Assembly (NCBI GenBank): GCA_041493035.1 | Contig: JBGPYB010000113.1 | Coordinates: 1 to 15,549, forward strand | DNA: 15,549 nt | Reading direction: 5' to 3' | DNA from: JBGPYB01 sp041493035 | Lineage (GTDB): Bacteria > Acidobacteriota > Vicinamibacteria > Fen-336 | Shown here: piece after piece, positions 1 to 6,803 of the stretch | How the letters are laid out: each line of letters begins with the position of its first letter | Numbering within the stretch: the first letter of the stretch is position 1 | Position numbers and translations under genes: made by a program | Notes under the pieces: generated by a model | Database searches by the model: none | What the model was told of the DNA's origin: nothing | What the model saw: the letters and a program-made list of their open reading frames with translations, nothing else

Positions 1-1848
1 CAAGTCCTCCCCTTGTGACTTGAGGGTGTTCCGCAGGCCGGCCAAGGCGATGTGAATCCCGCCGTTGTCCGCCGTGTCCTCTCCCGCCGAGAGCTTGCCG
101 TCCTGCTTCACGCCCGCCTCGGGGATGTCCTGGGTGTACTCGTCCTGGATGCACTTGTCGCGCTCGTCGTAACTCGCGGCGTCGGCCGGGGTCCACCAAT
201 CGCGCAGGTTGCCGTCGGCGTCGAACTTGCGTCCCTGGTCGTCAAAGCCGTGGATGATCTCGTGGCCGATGACCGCTCCGATGCCGCCGTAGTTGACGGC
301 GTCGATCTGGGCTGCTTCGAAGAACGGGGGCTGCAGGATTCCCGCGGGGAAGTTGATGGTGTTGGTCTGAGGATCCTCATAGGCGTTCACGGTTGGCGGG
401 GTCATCCCCCATTCCTTGCGGTCGGCCGGCTGTCCGAACTTCGCCATGCGGCGCTCGATCTCGAAACGCGAAGAGCGCGCGACGTTGCCCAGGAAGTCGT
501 CCCGCTTGATTTCGAGCAAGGAGTAGTCGCGCCAGCTATCGGGGTAGGCGATCTTGTCCACCTGTGCGTTGAGCTTGCTGTGGGCCATCTGCTTGGTCTT
601 CTCGGACATCCACGTGACGCCATCGATGTCCTGGTGCAGTGCGGCGTCGATGGCCTTGACCATCTGCACCATTCGGGTCTTGCTCTCGGCGGGGAAGTAC
701 TTCGCCACGTAGGCCTGGCCGACGGCCTCGCCTAGATCGGCGTCGGCATTGAGCGAGCAACGGCGCCAGCGGGGCTGCACCTGCTGCGAGCCGGCCAGTT
801 GGTGGCCGAAGAAGTCGAAGTTCTCCGCGACGAGGGGCTGGCTCAAGAAGGGCGCCATCGAGTGGACCAGGGAGTAGCGAAGGTAGGCGCGCCAGTGGTC
901 GACCGGCTCCGAGGCGGCAAGCGTCTCCATCGCGCGGAAGAAGTCGGGCGCCAGGACCAGGTAGTGGGGGGAGGCGGGGGCGTGCATGGCAGCGAAATAC
1001 CGCGTCCAGTTGAACGACGGCGTCAGCGCCTGGACCTGAGCGAGCGTCATCTTGTTGTTGAGGTTCTTGGGATCGCGTCTGGCCACGATGTCCATGGCCC
1101 CGCGGGCGAGTCGCGTTTCGATGGAGAGCACCGTCTCGGCGTCGGCCGCGGCCTGGGCTTGTGCTTCACCGCTCAGCTCCAGCATCCGGGCGACGTGCTT
1201 CAGGTAGAGGCCGCGGATCTCCTTCGACTTGTCGTCCTCGTTCAGGTAGAACTCGCGCCCCGGCAGGTTCATCCCGGACTGGTCGAGCGCGGCGACGTTG
1301 ACGCGAGCGTCGTAGAAGTCGGCGGTGGCGAAAAGCCCGAACAGGACTCCCGTGTATTGCGCATCGATGAAGTTGAGGTTCGCCGGCCGGACCGTCTGAT
1401 GAATGGAGGCGATCACCTCGGGAAGTCCGGAGGCGCCGCGCAGGTTCGCGATGCGATCGAGATGCGGCGCGAGGGGTGCCAAGCCCGCCTTGTCGATGGC
1501 CGCCTCGTCCATGCAGGAGGCGTAGTAGTCGCCGGCCTGCTGCTCCACGGGCGTGCGCTGCGTCTCTGCGGCGGCCTCCTCGAGGGTCGTGCGCAAGGCC
1601 GCGACGTTCCAGATCGCCAGCTTGGCGAAGGTGCCCGATCCGGCCTGGTCGGGTGGAATGGGATTCGCCTTCATCCACTTCCCGCAGGCGTATTGGAAGA
1701 AGTCGGAGCAGGGATCGAGGGATTTGTCGGCCTGATCCGGGCTGAAGCCTTCGAGGGCGAGCGGGGCGTCGGGCGGAGACGACGGCGCGGCCTCGAGCGA
1801 CAGCGCGATGGCGGCAGACGAGGCGGCGAACAGGGGCAGCAGGCGCAT
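1..1848 (-). CDS. M13 family zinc metallopeptidase (neprilysin-like), C-terminus beyond the window
   Basis: This is an exported zinc endopeptidase of the neprilysin/PepO family; 616 codons lie in the window and the reading frame runs off the left edge. The zinc site HEIIH is at residues 529-533 (bases 250-264) inside GHEIIHGFDDQGR. The third ligand motif ExxxD is E590-D594 (bases 67-81) in GEDTADNGG. The substrate-binding motif appears as VNAYEDP instead of the usual NAYY. The N-terminus MRLLPLFAASSAAIALS looks like a signal peptide, so it should act in the periplasm or outside the cell. Family members are about 680 residues, so only the last 60-70 residues should be missing. The start at 1848 has AAGGA six bases upstream. 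An in-frame ATG at 1863, with GAGG upstream, would add five residues and cannot be excluded. No operon partner is visible. Family assignment is very secure; the substrate is unknown. Confidence 0.95.
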   Translation of the reverse strand, partial: MRLLPLFAASSAAIALSLEAAPSSPPDAPLALEGFSPDQADKSLDPCSDFFQYACGKWMKANPIPPDQAGSGTFAKLAIWNVAALRTTLEEAAAETQRTPVEQQAGDYYASCMDEAAIDKAGLAPLAPHLDRIANLRGASGLPEVIASIHQTVRPANLNFIDAQYTGVLFGLFATADFYDARVNVAALDQSGMNLPGREFYLNEDDKSKEIRGLYLKHVARMLELSGEAQAQAAADAETVLSIETRLARGAMDIVARRDPKNLNNKMTLAQVQALTPSFNWTRYFAAMHAPASPHYLVLAPDFFRAMETLAASEPVDHWRAYLRYSLVHSMAPFLSQPLVAENFDFFGHQLAGSQQVQPRWRRCSLNADADLGEAVGQAYVAKYFPAESKTRMVQMVKAIDAALHQDIDGVTWMSEKTKQMAHSKLNAQVDKIAYPDSWRDYSLLEIKRDDFLGNVARSSRFEIERRMAKFGQPADRKEWGMTPPTVNAYEDPQTNTINFPAGILQPPFFEAAQIDAVNYGGIGAVIGHEIIHGFDDQGRKFDADGNLRDWWTPADAASYDERDKCIQDEYTQDIPEAGVKQDGKLSAGEDTADNGGIHIALAGLRNTLKSQGEDL

Positions 1849-1898
1849 GGGAGTTCCTTTCATCGCGATCCTCGACATCATAGCGACCAGGCCGTTCA

Positions 1899-1976
1899 AA
1901 GTGCTGGATTGGTCGCAAGATCCAAGCGGTTAGGGTCGGCGAGGATCGCCGTTCCGCCCTTGAAGCGGTCGACTTT
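1899..1976 (-). pseudogene. Possible 3'-end remnant with DRFKGGT motif
   Basis: In the short intergenic region between the peptidase and the HNH gene, one minus-strand frame reads KVDRFKGGTAILADP and ends at a stop at 1896-1898. The core KxDRFKGGTxI is almost the same as the C-terminal tail of the 4Fe-4S protein at 4128-4178 (KADRFKGGTPI), and the DNA is similar over about 37 bases. I do not recognise the motif as a known domain. It may be the last piece of an otherwise deleted gene or a dispersed short repeat. Whether it is coding at all is uncertain. Confidence 0.3.
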
Positions 1977-2056
1977 CGTCTGGCTGGATGTTCTCGAGTA
2001 GAGTGCCGGGCCCCGCTTCGGACCCGACGCCGCACGACCCGGTGGTACAAGCTGGC

Positions 2057-3412
2057 ATGGGGAACGACCTTCTCGCGTCCCTTCGGCGGCTCTCCGACGC
2101 CGAGCTCGTCGCACGCGTCAAGGACCTCGCTGCTCGGGAGCGTGGTGCCACGGTCCTCCTCGTCGCTCACGTTGCCGAGCTCGATACCCGGGACGTGCAT
2201 TTTCGCGCGGGCCATGGCTCTCTCTTCGCCTATTGCCGGGACGTCCTGGCCCTCTCCGAGCAGGAAGCCTACAACCGCATCGCGGTCGCCCGAGCGGCGC
2301 GCCGCTTTCCCGTGATCCTGGAGTTGCTCGAAGCGGGCGTTCTCAACCTCACCACCGTGAGGCTGCTCGCCCCGCGGCTGACTCCCGATAACCACCGGGA
2401 CGTGCTCGAATCGGCTCGTGGGAAGAGCAAGCTTCAGGTCGAAGAAATTGCGGCCCGGCTCTGGCCGCGGCCCGATGTGCCTTCCTACATTCGGAAGCTT
2501 CCCACGCCGACGCCCATCGCCCCCCAACCCGTGGTGGCACCACCGTCTCTGGGTGCTTCGCCGGTCGGCCTCTCGCCGATCGGCCCTCCGCCCGTCGACC
2601 CTGTTCCCTCGGTGGACACTGGGTCGCCGCGGATGGGCACTCCTCAGCCGACGTCTCTTCCGCAGCTGCCGATCGACACGCCCACCCGCGTGGCGTCGGC
2701 GCTCCCGGTCCTCCCTTCGGCCCCGGCCCGGCCTTCGGCCGAGGTGACACCGCTCTCACCGGATCGCTACCGGGTCCAGGTGACCATTGGCGGCGACACC
2801 CTCGAGAAGCTCCGGCTCGCGAAGGACCTGCTCCGCCACGCCGTGCCTTCGGGAGACGAAGCCACCATCCTGGACCGCGCCCTCACCGCCCTGCTCACCG
2901 ATCTCGCGCAGCGGAAGTTCGCGGCGACCGAGAGGCCACGCCCCTCAGGCGGGACCACGCCTGGATCCCGCCACGTCCCGGCCGAGGTGAAGCGCGCGGT
3001 GTGGCTGCGCGATCTGGGGCGCTGTGGATTCGTGGGGACGAACGGCCGCCGCTGCACCGAGCGCGGCTTCCTGGAGTTCCATCACATGCACCCGTACGCC
3101 CTGGGCGGCCCGGCCACGGTCGGGAACATCCAGCTGCGGTGTCGAGCCCACAACGACTTCGAGTCACGGGTGTGTTACGGGCGCAATGGCGGTCGTGGGG
3201 GGGCCGGGCTCGTGCGCGAGGGCGCTGTTTCCTACGGTCTTCCGGCCGCTTCGCGTCACTCGACCCCTCGCGGTCGCCAACTCGTCCCGGAACGAGTTCG
3301 ACGGCACGACCGACCTCGGGCGCGGCCTGGTTACTTACCGAGAGGTCCTTCTCCACCGCCAGCGCGACGAGCTCCGGCGGCACACCGCCACCGCCGATCG
3401 GGATCACGATGA
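2057..3412 (+). CDS. HNH endonuclease-like protein with Pro-rich linker (DUF222/13E12-like layout)
   Basis: The likely product is 451 residues. The N-terminal helical domain (about 1-137) begins MGNDLLASLRRLSDAELV. A Pro/Ser/Thr-rich linker follows (about 138-233), then a second helical stretch (about 235-295), then a C-terminal HNH nuclease fold. HNH residues are His342-His343 in EFHHMHPYALGG, Asn357 in GNIQL and His365 in CRAHN; Cys323 and Cys333 lie before them. Proteins of this layout are common, often multicopy and poorly understood in Actinobacteria, Acidobacteriota and Deltaproteobacteria. I chose ATG 2057 because family-like sequence begins there; an upstream in-frame ATG at 1988 adds 23 residues of low-complexity sequence. 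After about residue 375 the sequence becomes Arg/Pro-rich and runs antisense over a dehydrogenase remnant. Relatives normally end soon after the CRAHN motif. A run of seven G at 3197-3203 is a plausible frameshift point, so the native stop may be lost. Fold is clear; cellular role is unknown. Confidence 0.8.
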   Translation: MGNDLLASLRRLSDAELVARVKDLAARERGATVLLVAHVAELDTRDVHFRAGHGSLFAYCRDVLALSEQEAYNRIAVARAARRFPVILELLEAGVLNLTTVRLLAPRLTPDNHRDVLESARGKSKLQVEEIAARLWPRPDVPSYIRKLPTPTPIAPQPVVAPPSLGASPVGLSPIGPPPVDPVPSVDTGSPRMGTPQPTSLPQLPIDTPTRVASALPVLPSAPARPSAEVTPLSPDRYRVQVTIGGDTLEKLRLAKDLLRHAVPSGDEATILDRALTALLTDLAQRKFAATERPRPSGGTTPGSRHVPAEVKRAVWLRDLGRCGFVGTNGRRCTERGFLEFHHMHPYALGGPATVGNIQLRCRAHNDFESRVCYGRNGGRGGAGLVREGAVSYGLPAASRHSTPRGRQLVPERVRRHDRPRARPGYLPRGPSPPPARRAPAAHRHRRSGSR

Positions 3413-3785
3413 ACTGTCGGTTTCCCACGCGATACGTCATCGGGGCGCCCACGGCGTTCGCCGGCAACTCGATTACTCCGAGCGGGCCTCCTGTGGCCTT
3501 GTCGAAGGCCCGTAGTCGCGCTTCGCGGGTCTCGGCGGTGTACTCGAGAGCGGCGCCGCGCTCGGCGAGGCGTACCGTCACGCGCGGTTCCTGAACCGCG
3601 AGGAGAGGGATCGTGCCCTTCTCGCTCGGCGGCGTGCAGAGCGGGCCATGGTCGACGTTGGCCATGAGAGCCTCGGCTTCGGTGTGGAGTGCCGGCGTGA
3701 AATCGAGCAGGTCGTCGGGGCCCAGTCCCTGCCGGTCGAACGGCGCGGGGCGCGTGGGGAATGGCTGCGCCTCCACGAGCAACCG
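3330..3785 (-). pseudogene. Degenerate PQQ-dependent (quinoprotein) dehydrogenase fragment
   Basis: One minus frame keeps two separate blocks typical of quinoprotein glucose dehydrogenases. The first (about 3608-3776) contains QPFPTRPAPFDRQG, DDLLDFTPAL and GPLCTPPSEKGTI. The second (about 3356-3515) contains LRAFDKATGG, APMTYRVGNRQ and GGGGVPPELVALAV, which is the usual C-terminal end. In intact enzymes these blocks are separated by roughly 150 residues carrying the GGGANWGG-type region and further propeller blades. Here only about 30 unrelated residues lie between them, and the whole N-terminal part is absent. It therefore cannot be a functional eight-bladed propeller. The 3' end lies antisense under the HNH gene tail. 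It was probably a periplasmic sugar or alcohol dehydrogenase before decay. Identification rests on remembered family motifs. Confidence 0.75.
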
Positions 3786-3897
3786 CCAGAGGTGTCGAAG
3801 GACCTTCTCTGGGGGAGGGCAGAAGCCTTGGCCTGAGACGCCTGTTCTCCCGCTCCGACCCTGTCTCCCGCGGGGCCTAGTGCCTTCCGCGCGGGGT

Positions 3898-4046
3898 CTA
3901 CTCTTCGCTCTGCTCTGCTTCGAAGCGCCAGAAATCACGCGGCGCCAGGATCCGAACCCGCCCATGGCGCCGGAGCGCGAGCAGGTCACGGTCACCCGTC
4001 ACGAGGGCGCGGGCATGCGCACGTTCGTATCGAGGACGAGCCTCAC
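3898..4046 (-). pseudogene. Decayed PIN-domain toxin (PIN-family TA toxin), internal deletion
   Basis: A GTG start at 4046 gives VRLVLDTNV, the first acidic motif of a PIN nuclease, but the frame stops at 3999-4001 after 15 codons. A second frame just downstream reads ALVTGDRDLLALRRHG and then RILAPRDF, and ends at TAG 3898-3900. TGDRDLL is the last PIN motif, and the tail matches the PIN-family toxin subgroup. Intact toxins have around 130-140 residues; here the middle, with the second and third acidic residues, is gone and the frame is shifted. The two surviving ends lie in the correct order and on the same strand, so this is an internal deletion and not a chance match. The GTG overlaps the antitoxin stop by four bases. 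Confidence 0.75.
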
Positions 4047-4124
4047 GACACGCGGTCGAAGACGTCCTCGTCGCTGAAGATGCCGCTCAGCGTCTGGTCG
4101 TCGCCCCTGTCCCTCGTCGCGGGC
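4043..4124 (-). pseudogene. C-terminal remnant of the antitoxin partner of the PIN toxin
   Basis: A minus frame ends DDQTLSGIFSDEDVFDRVS and stops with TGA at 4043-4045, sharing the four bases GTGA with the toxin start at 4046. Short acidic antitoxin tails overlapping a downstream PIN toxin are typical of type II toxin-antitoxin operons. The N-terminal DNA-binding part is missing, because the sequence upstream is the 3' end of the 4Fe-4S gene. Antitoxin class cannot be told from this tail. The call depends mainly on position and the overlap with the toxin remnant. Confidence 0.55.
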
Positions 4125-5246
4125 CTACAGATCGACCGAGTAGACCCTGATCGGCGTCCCGCCCTTGAACCGGTCAGCCTTGTTCTCGAGCTTCAGCACG
4201 CCGCGCGGGCAGACGTGGGCGCACATGCCGCAGCCGACGCACGAGGCGCGCTTCACGTCGATGTTGGCCATGGCGTACTGCCGGACGTCGATCCCCATCT
4301 CGCAGTAGGTCGAGCAGTTCCCGCACGAGATGCACATGTCCTTCTTCACGGTGATGCGGAAGCGCCCGAACTTCTGGATGAGGCCGAGCATCGCCGCCAT
4401 GGGGCAGCCGAAGCGGCACCAGACGCGCGTTCCCATGAGCGGGTAGAGCCCCACGCCGATGACGCCGCTGAACATCGCGCCGATGACGAAGCCGTACCAG
4501 TCCTGCACCTTGAACGCGAAGTGGGCGAAGTCGGGATGCTGCTTGCCGATTCCCCAGTTGACCCAGACGATGGCCGTCGTGACGAGGGCCAGGAACAGAA
4601 CCGAGTAGATCGACACCTGCTCCACCTTCCACGCCTTCGCCGACTTGTTCGACAAGTGGCGGAAGGGCTCGCCCGCGGTGTTGGCCAGGCCGCCGCAGCC
4701 GCAAATCCAGGAGCAGTAGAAGCGCTTGCCGAGGAAGTAGGCGAGGAGCGGGAAGGCCACGAGGGAGCCGAGGAAACTCCAGGCGAGTATCAGGAACGGC
4801 TGTTGGAGGATGTACCCGGGCAGGAAGTAGTCGATCTTGAGAGGCCAGAAGTAGCTGAAGTAGTGCTCGTGCTTGCCGAAGACCGACATCACGAGGGGGA
4901 GCGAGAAGCCGAAGAGGATCTGGACCAGGACGACGACGGTCGTGCGGATGGTCTGGTAGCGGCTCGAGCCGTGGCGGCGGAGGACGAACAAGCCGCCGGC
5001 GATCATCGACACGCTGTAGACGAAGCCGTAGAGCCACCACTTGCTGGCGAAGACCGCGGGAAGATGGAGGCCGCGAGTCACGGACTCCGCGACGGCCTGG
5101 ATGACGTCGATCCGAATCCCGAAGCGTGGGATCGGCCCGAGGTAGAGGAGCAGGTAGGCCACGCTCAGAAGGCCGGAGAGCAGCCACGCCACGGGCTGGC
5201 GGTTGGAGATCGGCTGCTGGTACGTGTTCATGAGTCCGGCTTGCAT
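4125..5246 (-). CDS. NapH/CcoG-like polytopic membrane 4Fe-4S binding protein
   Basis: This 373-residue inner-membrane protein probably relays electrons through two cytoplasmic 4Fe-4S clusters. About six membrane segments are visible near residues 20-37, 70-90, 101-121, 151-172, 212-231 and 252-271. The ferredoxin-like C-terminus holds CISCGNCSTYC (C305, C308, C311, C315) and CVGCGMCAHVCP (C336, C339, C342, C346). Two extra Cys motifs of the NapH type are seen: FYCSWICGCGG (C178, C182, C184) and RVWCRFGCP (C277, C281). The first cluster is followed by Glu where Pro is usual. The ATG at 5246 has GGGGAG just upstream; Met6 at 5231 is a weaker alternative. It lies 60 bases downstream of the FAD oxidoreductase on the same strand, so the two probably form an electron-transfer pair. 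Its last residues carry the KADRFKGGTPI motif also found near 1970. Exact partner and pathway are not shown. Confidence 0.9.
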   Translation of the reverse strand: MQAGLMNTYQQPISNRQPVAWLLSGLLSVAYLLLYLGPIPRFGIRIDVIQAVAESVTRGLHLPAVFASKWWLYGFVYSVSMIAGGLFVLRRHGSSRYQTIRTTVVVLVQILFGFSLPLVMSVFGKHEHYFSYFWPLKIDYFLPGYILQQPFLILAWSFLGSLVAFPLLAYFLGKRFYCSWICGCGGLANTAGEPFRHLSNKSAKAWKVEQVSIYSVLFLALVTTAIVWVNWGIGKQHPDFAHFAFKVQDWYGFVIGAMFSGVIGVGLYPLMGTRVWCRFGCPMAAMLGLIQKFGRFRITVKKDMCISCGNCSTYCEMGIDVRQYAMANIDVKRASCVGCGMCAHVCPRGVLKLENKADRFKGGTPIRVYSVDL

Positions 5247-5248
5247 CT

Positions 5249-5301
5249 ACTCTCCCCCTCACCCCCCCCTCACCCCGGCCCTTTCCCCAGCGGGGAGAGG
5301 G
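5249..5301. repeat. REP-like CCCTCACCCC/hairpin element between two genes
   Basis: The spacer between the redox genes is a C-rich tract followed by an inverted repeat: arm 5279-5288, three-base loop AGC, arm 5292-5301 (GGGGAGAGGG), with a single G:T wobble. This matches the widespread intergenic palindromic family seen in many GC-rich genomes, whose spurious translations contain strings like PHPGPFPSGERE. It begins just after the stop of the FAD gene and supplies the Shine-Dalgarno-like purines for the 4Fe-4S gene on the minus strand. It may form an mRNA stem that tunes expression of the second gene. Confidence 0.7.
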
Positions 5302-5306
5302 AGCGG

Positions 5307-6596
5307 CTAGGAGACGGTCGCGCTGGCCAGAACCTGGAAGCGCGGCATGAACTCCTCGTCGAACTGGGCCTCGTCGAGGTGCTTCAGCACCCAGTCGAGG
5401 CCCCGCCGCTCGTGGATCCATTCGAGGAGCGGTTCGTGATTCCAACGGGTCCCCAGGAAGTTGAAGCCAATGACGCGGTCGCCCTTGGTCACGATCTTCT
5501 GTGTGTTGACCGTGCCGGGAACGCGCTGGAACCAGGTGCGCACGTCGGGACCCGGATCGATGGGTGTTCCGTCGAAGTCGAGGGTCACCGGCACCCAGCC
5601 GGCTGTCGTCCACTCGATGTCGAAGAACTTGGCCGAGTTGTACCAGGTGCCCCTCCGATACGCGATCTCGTCCCCCAGCATCGACGCGGCGGCGGCACGT
5701 CCCTGGTCGCGGGCCGTGTACCAAAGCTGCTCCGGCCGCCGGCTCCCGTCGGCCCATGTGACATTGGCGCAGTCGCCCGCGGCCCAGACGTCGTCGGCGT
5801 TCGTCTTGAGGGCGTCGTCGACCTCGATGGCGGCGTTCTTGTGGAGGGCGATCAGACCGCCGGCCAGGAACGCCGTGTTGGGCATGACGCCGATCGACGA
5901 GACGACGATTCCCGCCGGAAGCACGTCGCTGCCGATGCGCACGCCGGTCGGGCGACCGTTACCGCCCCGCTGAATCTCGTCTACCCCCGCGGAGACGCGT
6001 ACGTCGACGCCGTGACCCCGCATGTGCCCGGCCACCACGGCCGACTCGTTGGCGTCGAGGGCGGCGGGGAAGTACCAGTTCTCGCGGATCACGAAGGTGA
6101 CGTGGAGACCGCGATTGTGAAGGATCTCGGCGACCTCGACACCGATGAGGCCGCCGCCGATCACCGCCGCGCGCATCCCCTTGCGGGCCTCGCGGTCGAG
6201 GCCTTCGAGGTCGCGCAGCGTCACGAAGTAGTGGAGGCCGGGTCCCCCGGCGCCCGGCCACGGTGCCGGCCGCGCCTTCGAGCCTACGGCCAGCAGCAGC
6301 TTGTCATACGCAAGGCGCTCCCCGTCGGTGAAGATCAGGGCGTGGCCGGCGGCATCGATCGTGGCGACGCCCTTCCGCACGCGGTCGAAGCCCATCCGTT
6401 CGTAGAGCGCGTGATCGTAGGGTTCAGTGTCGCGGAGCGTCGTCTGTCCCGCGAAGATGTACATGAGAGCGGGGCGAGAAAAGAAGTGATCGTGCTCGTC
6501 GGAGATGATCGTGATGCGAGCGTCGGCGTCGCGACCCCGCAACGCGAGGGCCGCCTCCGTACCGCAAACCCCGTTGCCGACGATCACGTAGTGCAC
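5307..6596 (-). CDS. FAD-dependent NAD(P)H oxidoreductase, nitrite-reductase (NirB N-terminal)-like
   Basis: A 429-residue pyridine-nucleotide oxidoreductase with two Rossmann folds. The FAD dinucleotide motif GNGVCG is at 7-12, the NAD(P) motif GGGLIG at 147-152, and the second FAD motif WAAGDCA at 271-277. No redox-active CxxxxC pair like that of lipoamide dehydrogenase follows the first motif, so it resembles the NirB/rubredoxin reductase/AIF group. The C-terminal about 120 residues form a dimerisation-type domain. The start is GTG at 6596, preceded by a GGGGGAGGG purine block; no ATG fits. It should pass electrons from NAD(P)H to an iron-sulfur partner, most likely the membrane 4Fe-4S protein encoded next. 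There is no siroheme domain, so it is not a complete nitrite reductase. The physiological acceptor is unknown. Confidence 0.9.
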   Translation of the reverse strand: MHYVIVGNGVCGTEAALALRGRDADARITIISDEHDHFFSRPALMYIFAGQTTLRDTEPYDHALYERMGFDRVRKGVATIDAAGHALIFTDGERLAYDKLLLAVGSKARPAPWPGAGGPGLHYFVTLRDLEGLDREARKGMRAAVIGGGLIGVEVAEILHNRGLHVTFVIRENWYFPAALDANESAVVAGHMRGHGVDVRVSAGVDEIQRGGNGRPTGVRIGSDVLPAGIVVSSIGVMPNTAFLAGGLIALHKNAAIEVDDALKTNADDVWAAGDCANVTWADGSRRPEQLWYTARDQGRAAAASMLGDEIAYRRGTWYNSAKFFDIEWTTAGWVPVTLDFDGTPIDPGPDVRTWFQRVPGTVNTQKIVTKGDRVIGFNFLGTRWNHEPLLEWIHERRGLDWVLKHLDEAQFDEEFMPRFQVLASATVS

Positions 6597-6618
6597 AGCC
6601 CTCCCCCTCGGGGGACAC

Positions 6619-6630
6619 CTTCAATTGAAG
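6619..6630. promoter_or_regulatory. Perfect 12-bp palindrome CTTCAATTGAAG, possible operator
   Basis: A fully symmetric AT-rich dyad stands out in GC-rich sequence 22 bases upstream of the GTG of the FAD oxidoreductase. Its position in the 5' leader suits a repressor or redox-sensor binding site. It does not fit the FNR, CRP or LexA consensus as I know them. The regulator is not identified. Confidence 0.4.
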
Positions 6631-6788
6631 TAGAACGTGGAGCGACGCTACTTATTCCCGACCGTGGGTCATTCTAGTCTCCTTGGCGAGGTCACGGTCG
6701 GCGAGCAGCCCACCGGGGGTCGAAAATCGCCGCGCAATTTCCGGGGCCTTCCTGTCCCTGGCGAAATCCAGCGACGGGCTCGGAGCCG

Positions 6789-6794
6789 TATACT
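6789..6794 (+). promoter_or_regulatory. Possible -10 element (TATACT) of the ChrR-like gene
   Basis: TATACT ends ten bases before the ATG at 6804, so a transcript starting about seven bases downstream would have almost no leader. No Shine-Dalgarno sequence precedes the ATG, which agrees with leaderless translation. No good TTGACA-type -35 box lies at the usual spacing; an ECF-type upstream element is possible but not demonstrated. Confidence 0.35.
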
Positions 6795-6803
6795 TGCTGC
6801 AAC

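Noticed and set aside
799..2001. Plus-strand open frame of 400 codons
   Set aside because: Antisense to the M13 peptidase, with no recognisable domain and low-complexity composition.
1166..2527. Minus-strand open frame of 453 codons across the peptidase start and HNH gene
   Set aside because: It overlaps the peptidase in another frame and the HNH gene antisense; no coherent domain.
4080..6677. Very long plus-strand open frame (865 codons)
   Set aside because: It lies antisense to two well-supported redox genes, has His/Asp/Arg/Val-rich composition typical of GC-rich antisense frames, and includes the REP peptide PHPGPFPSGERE.
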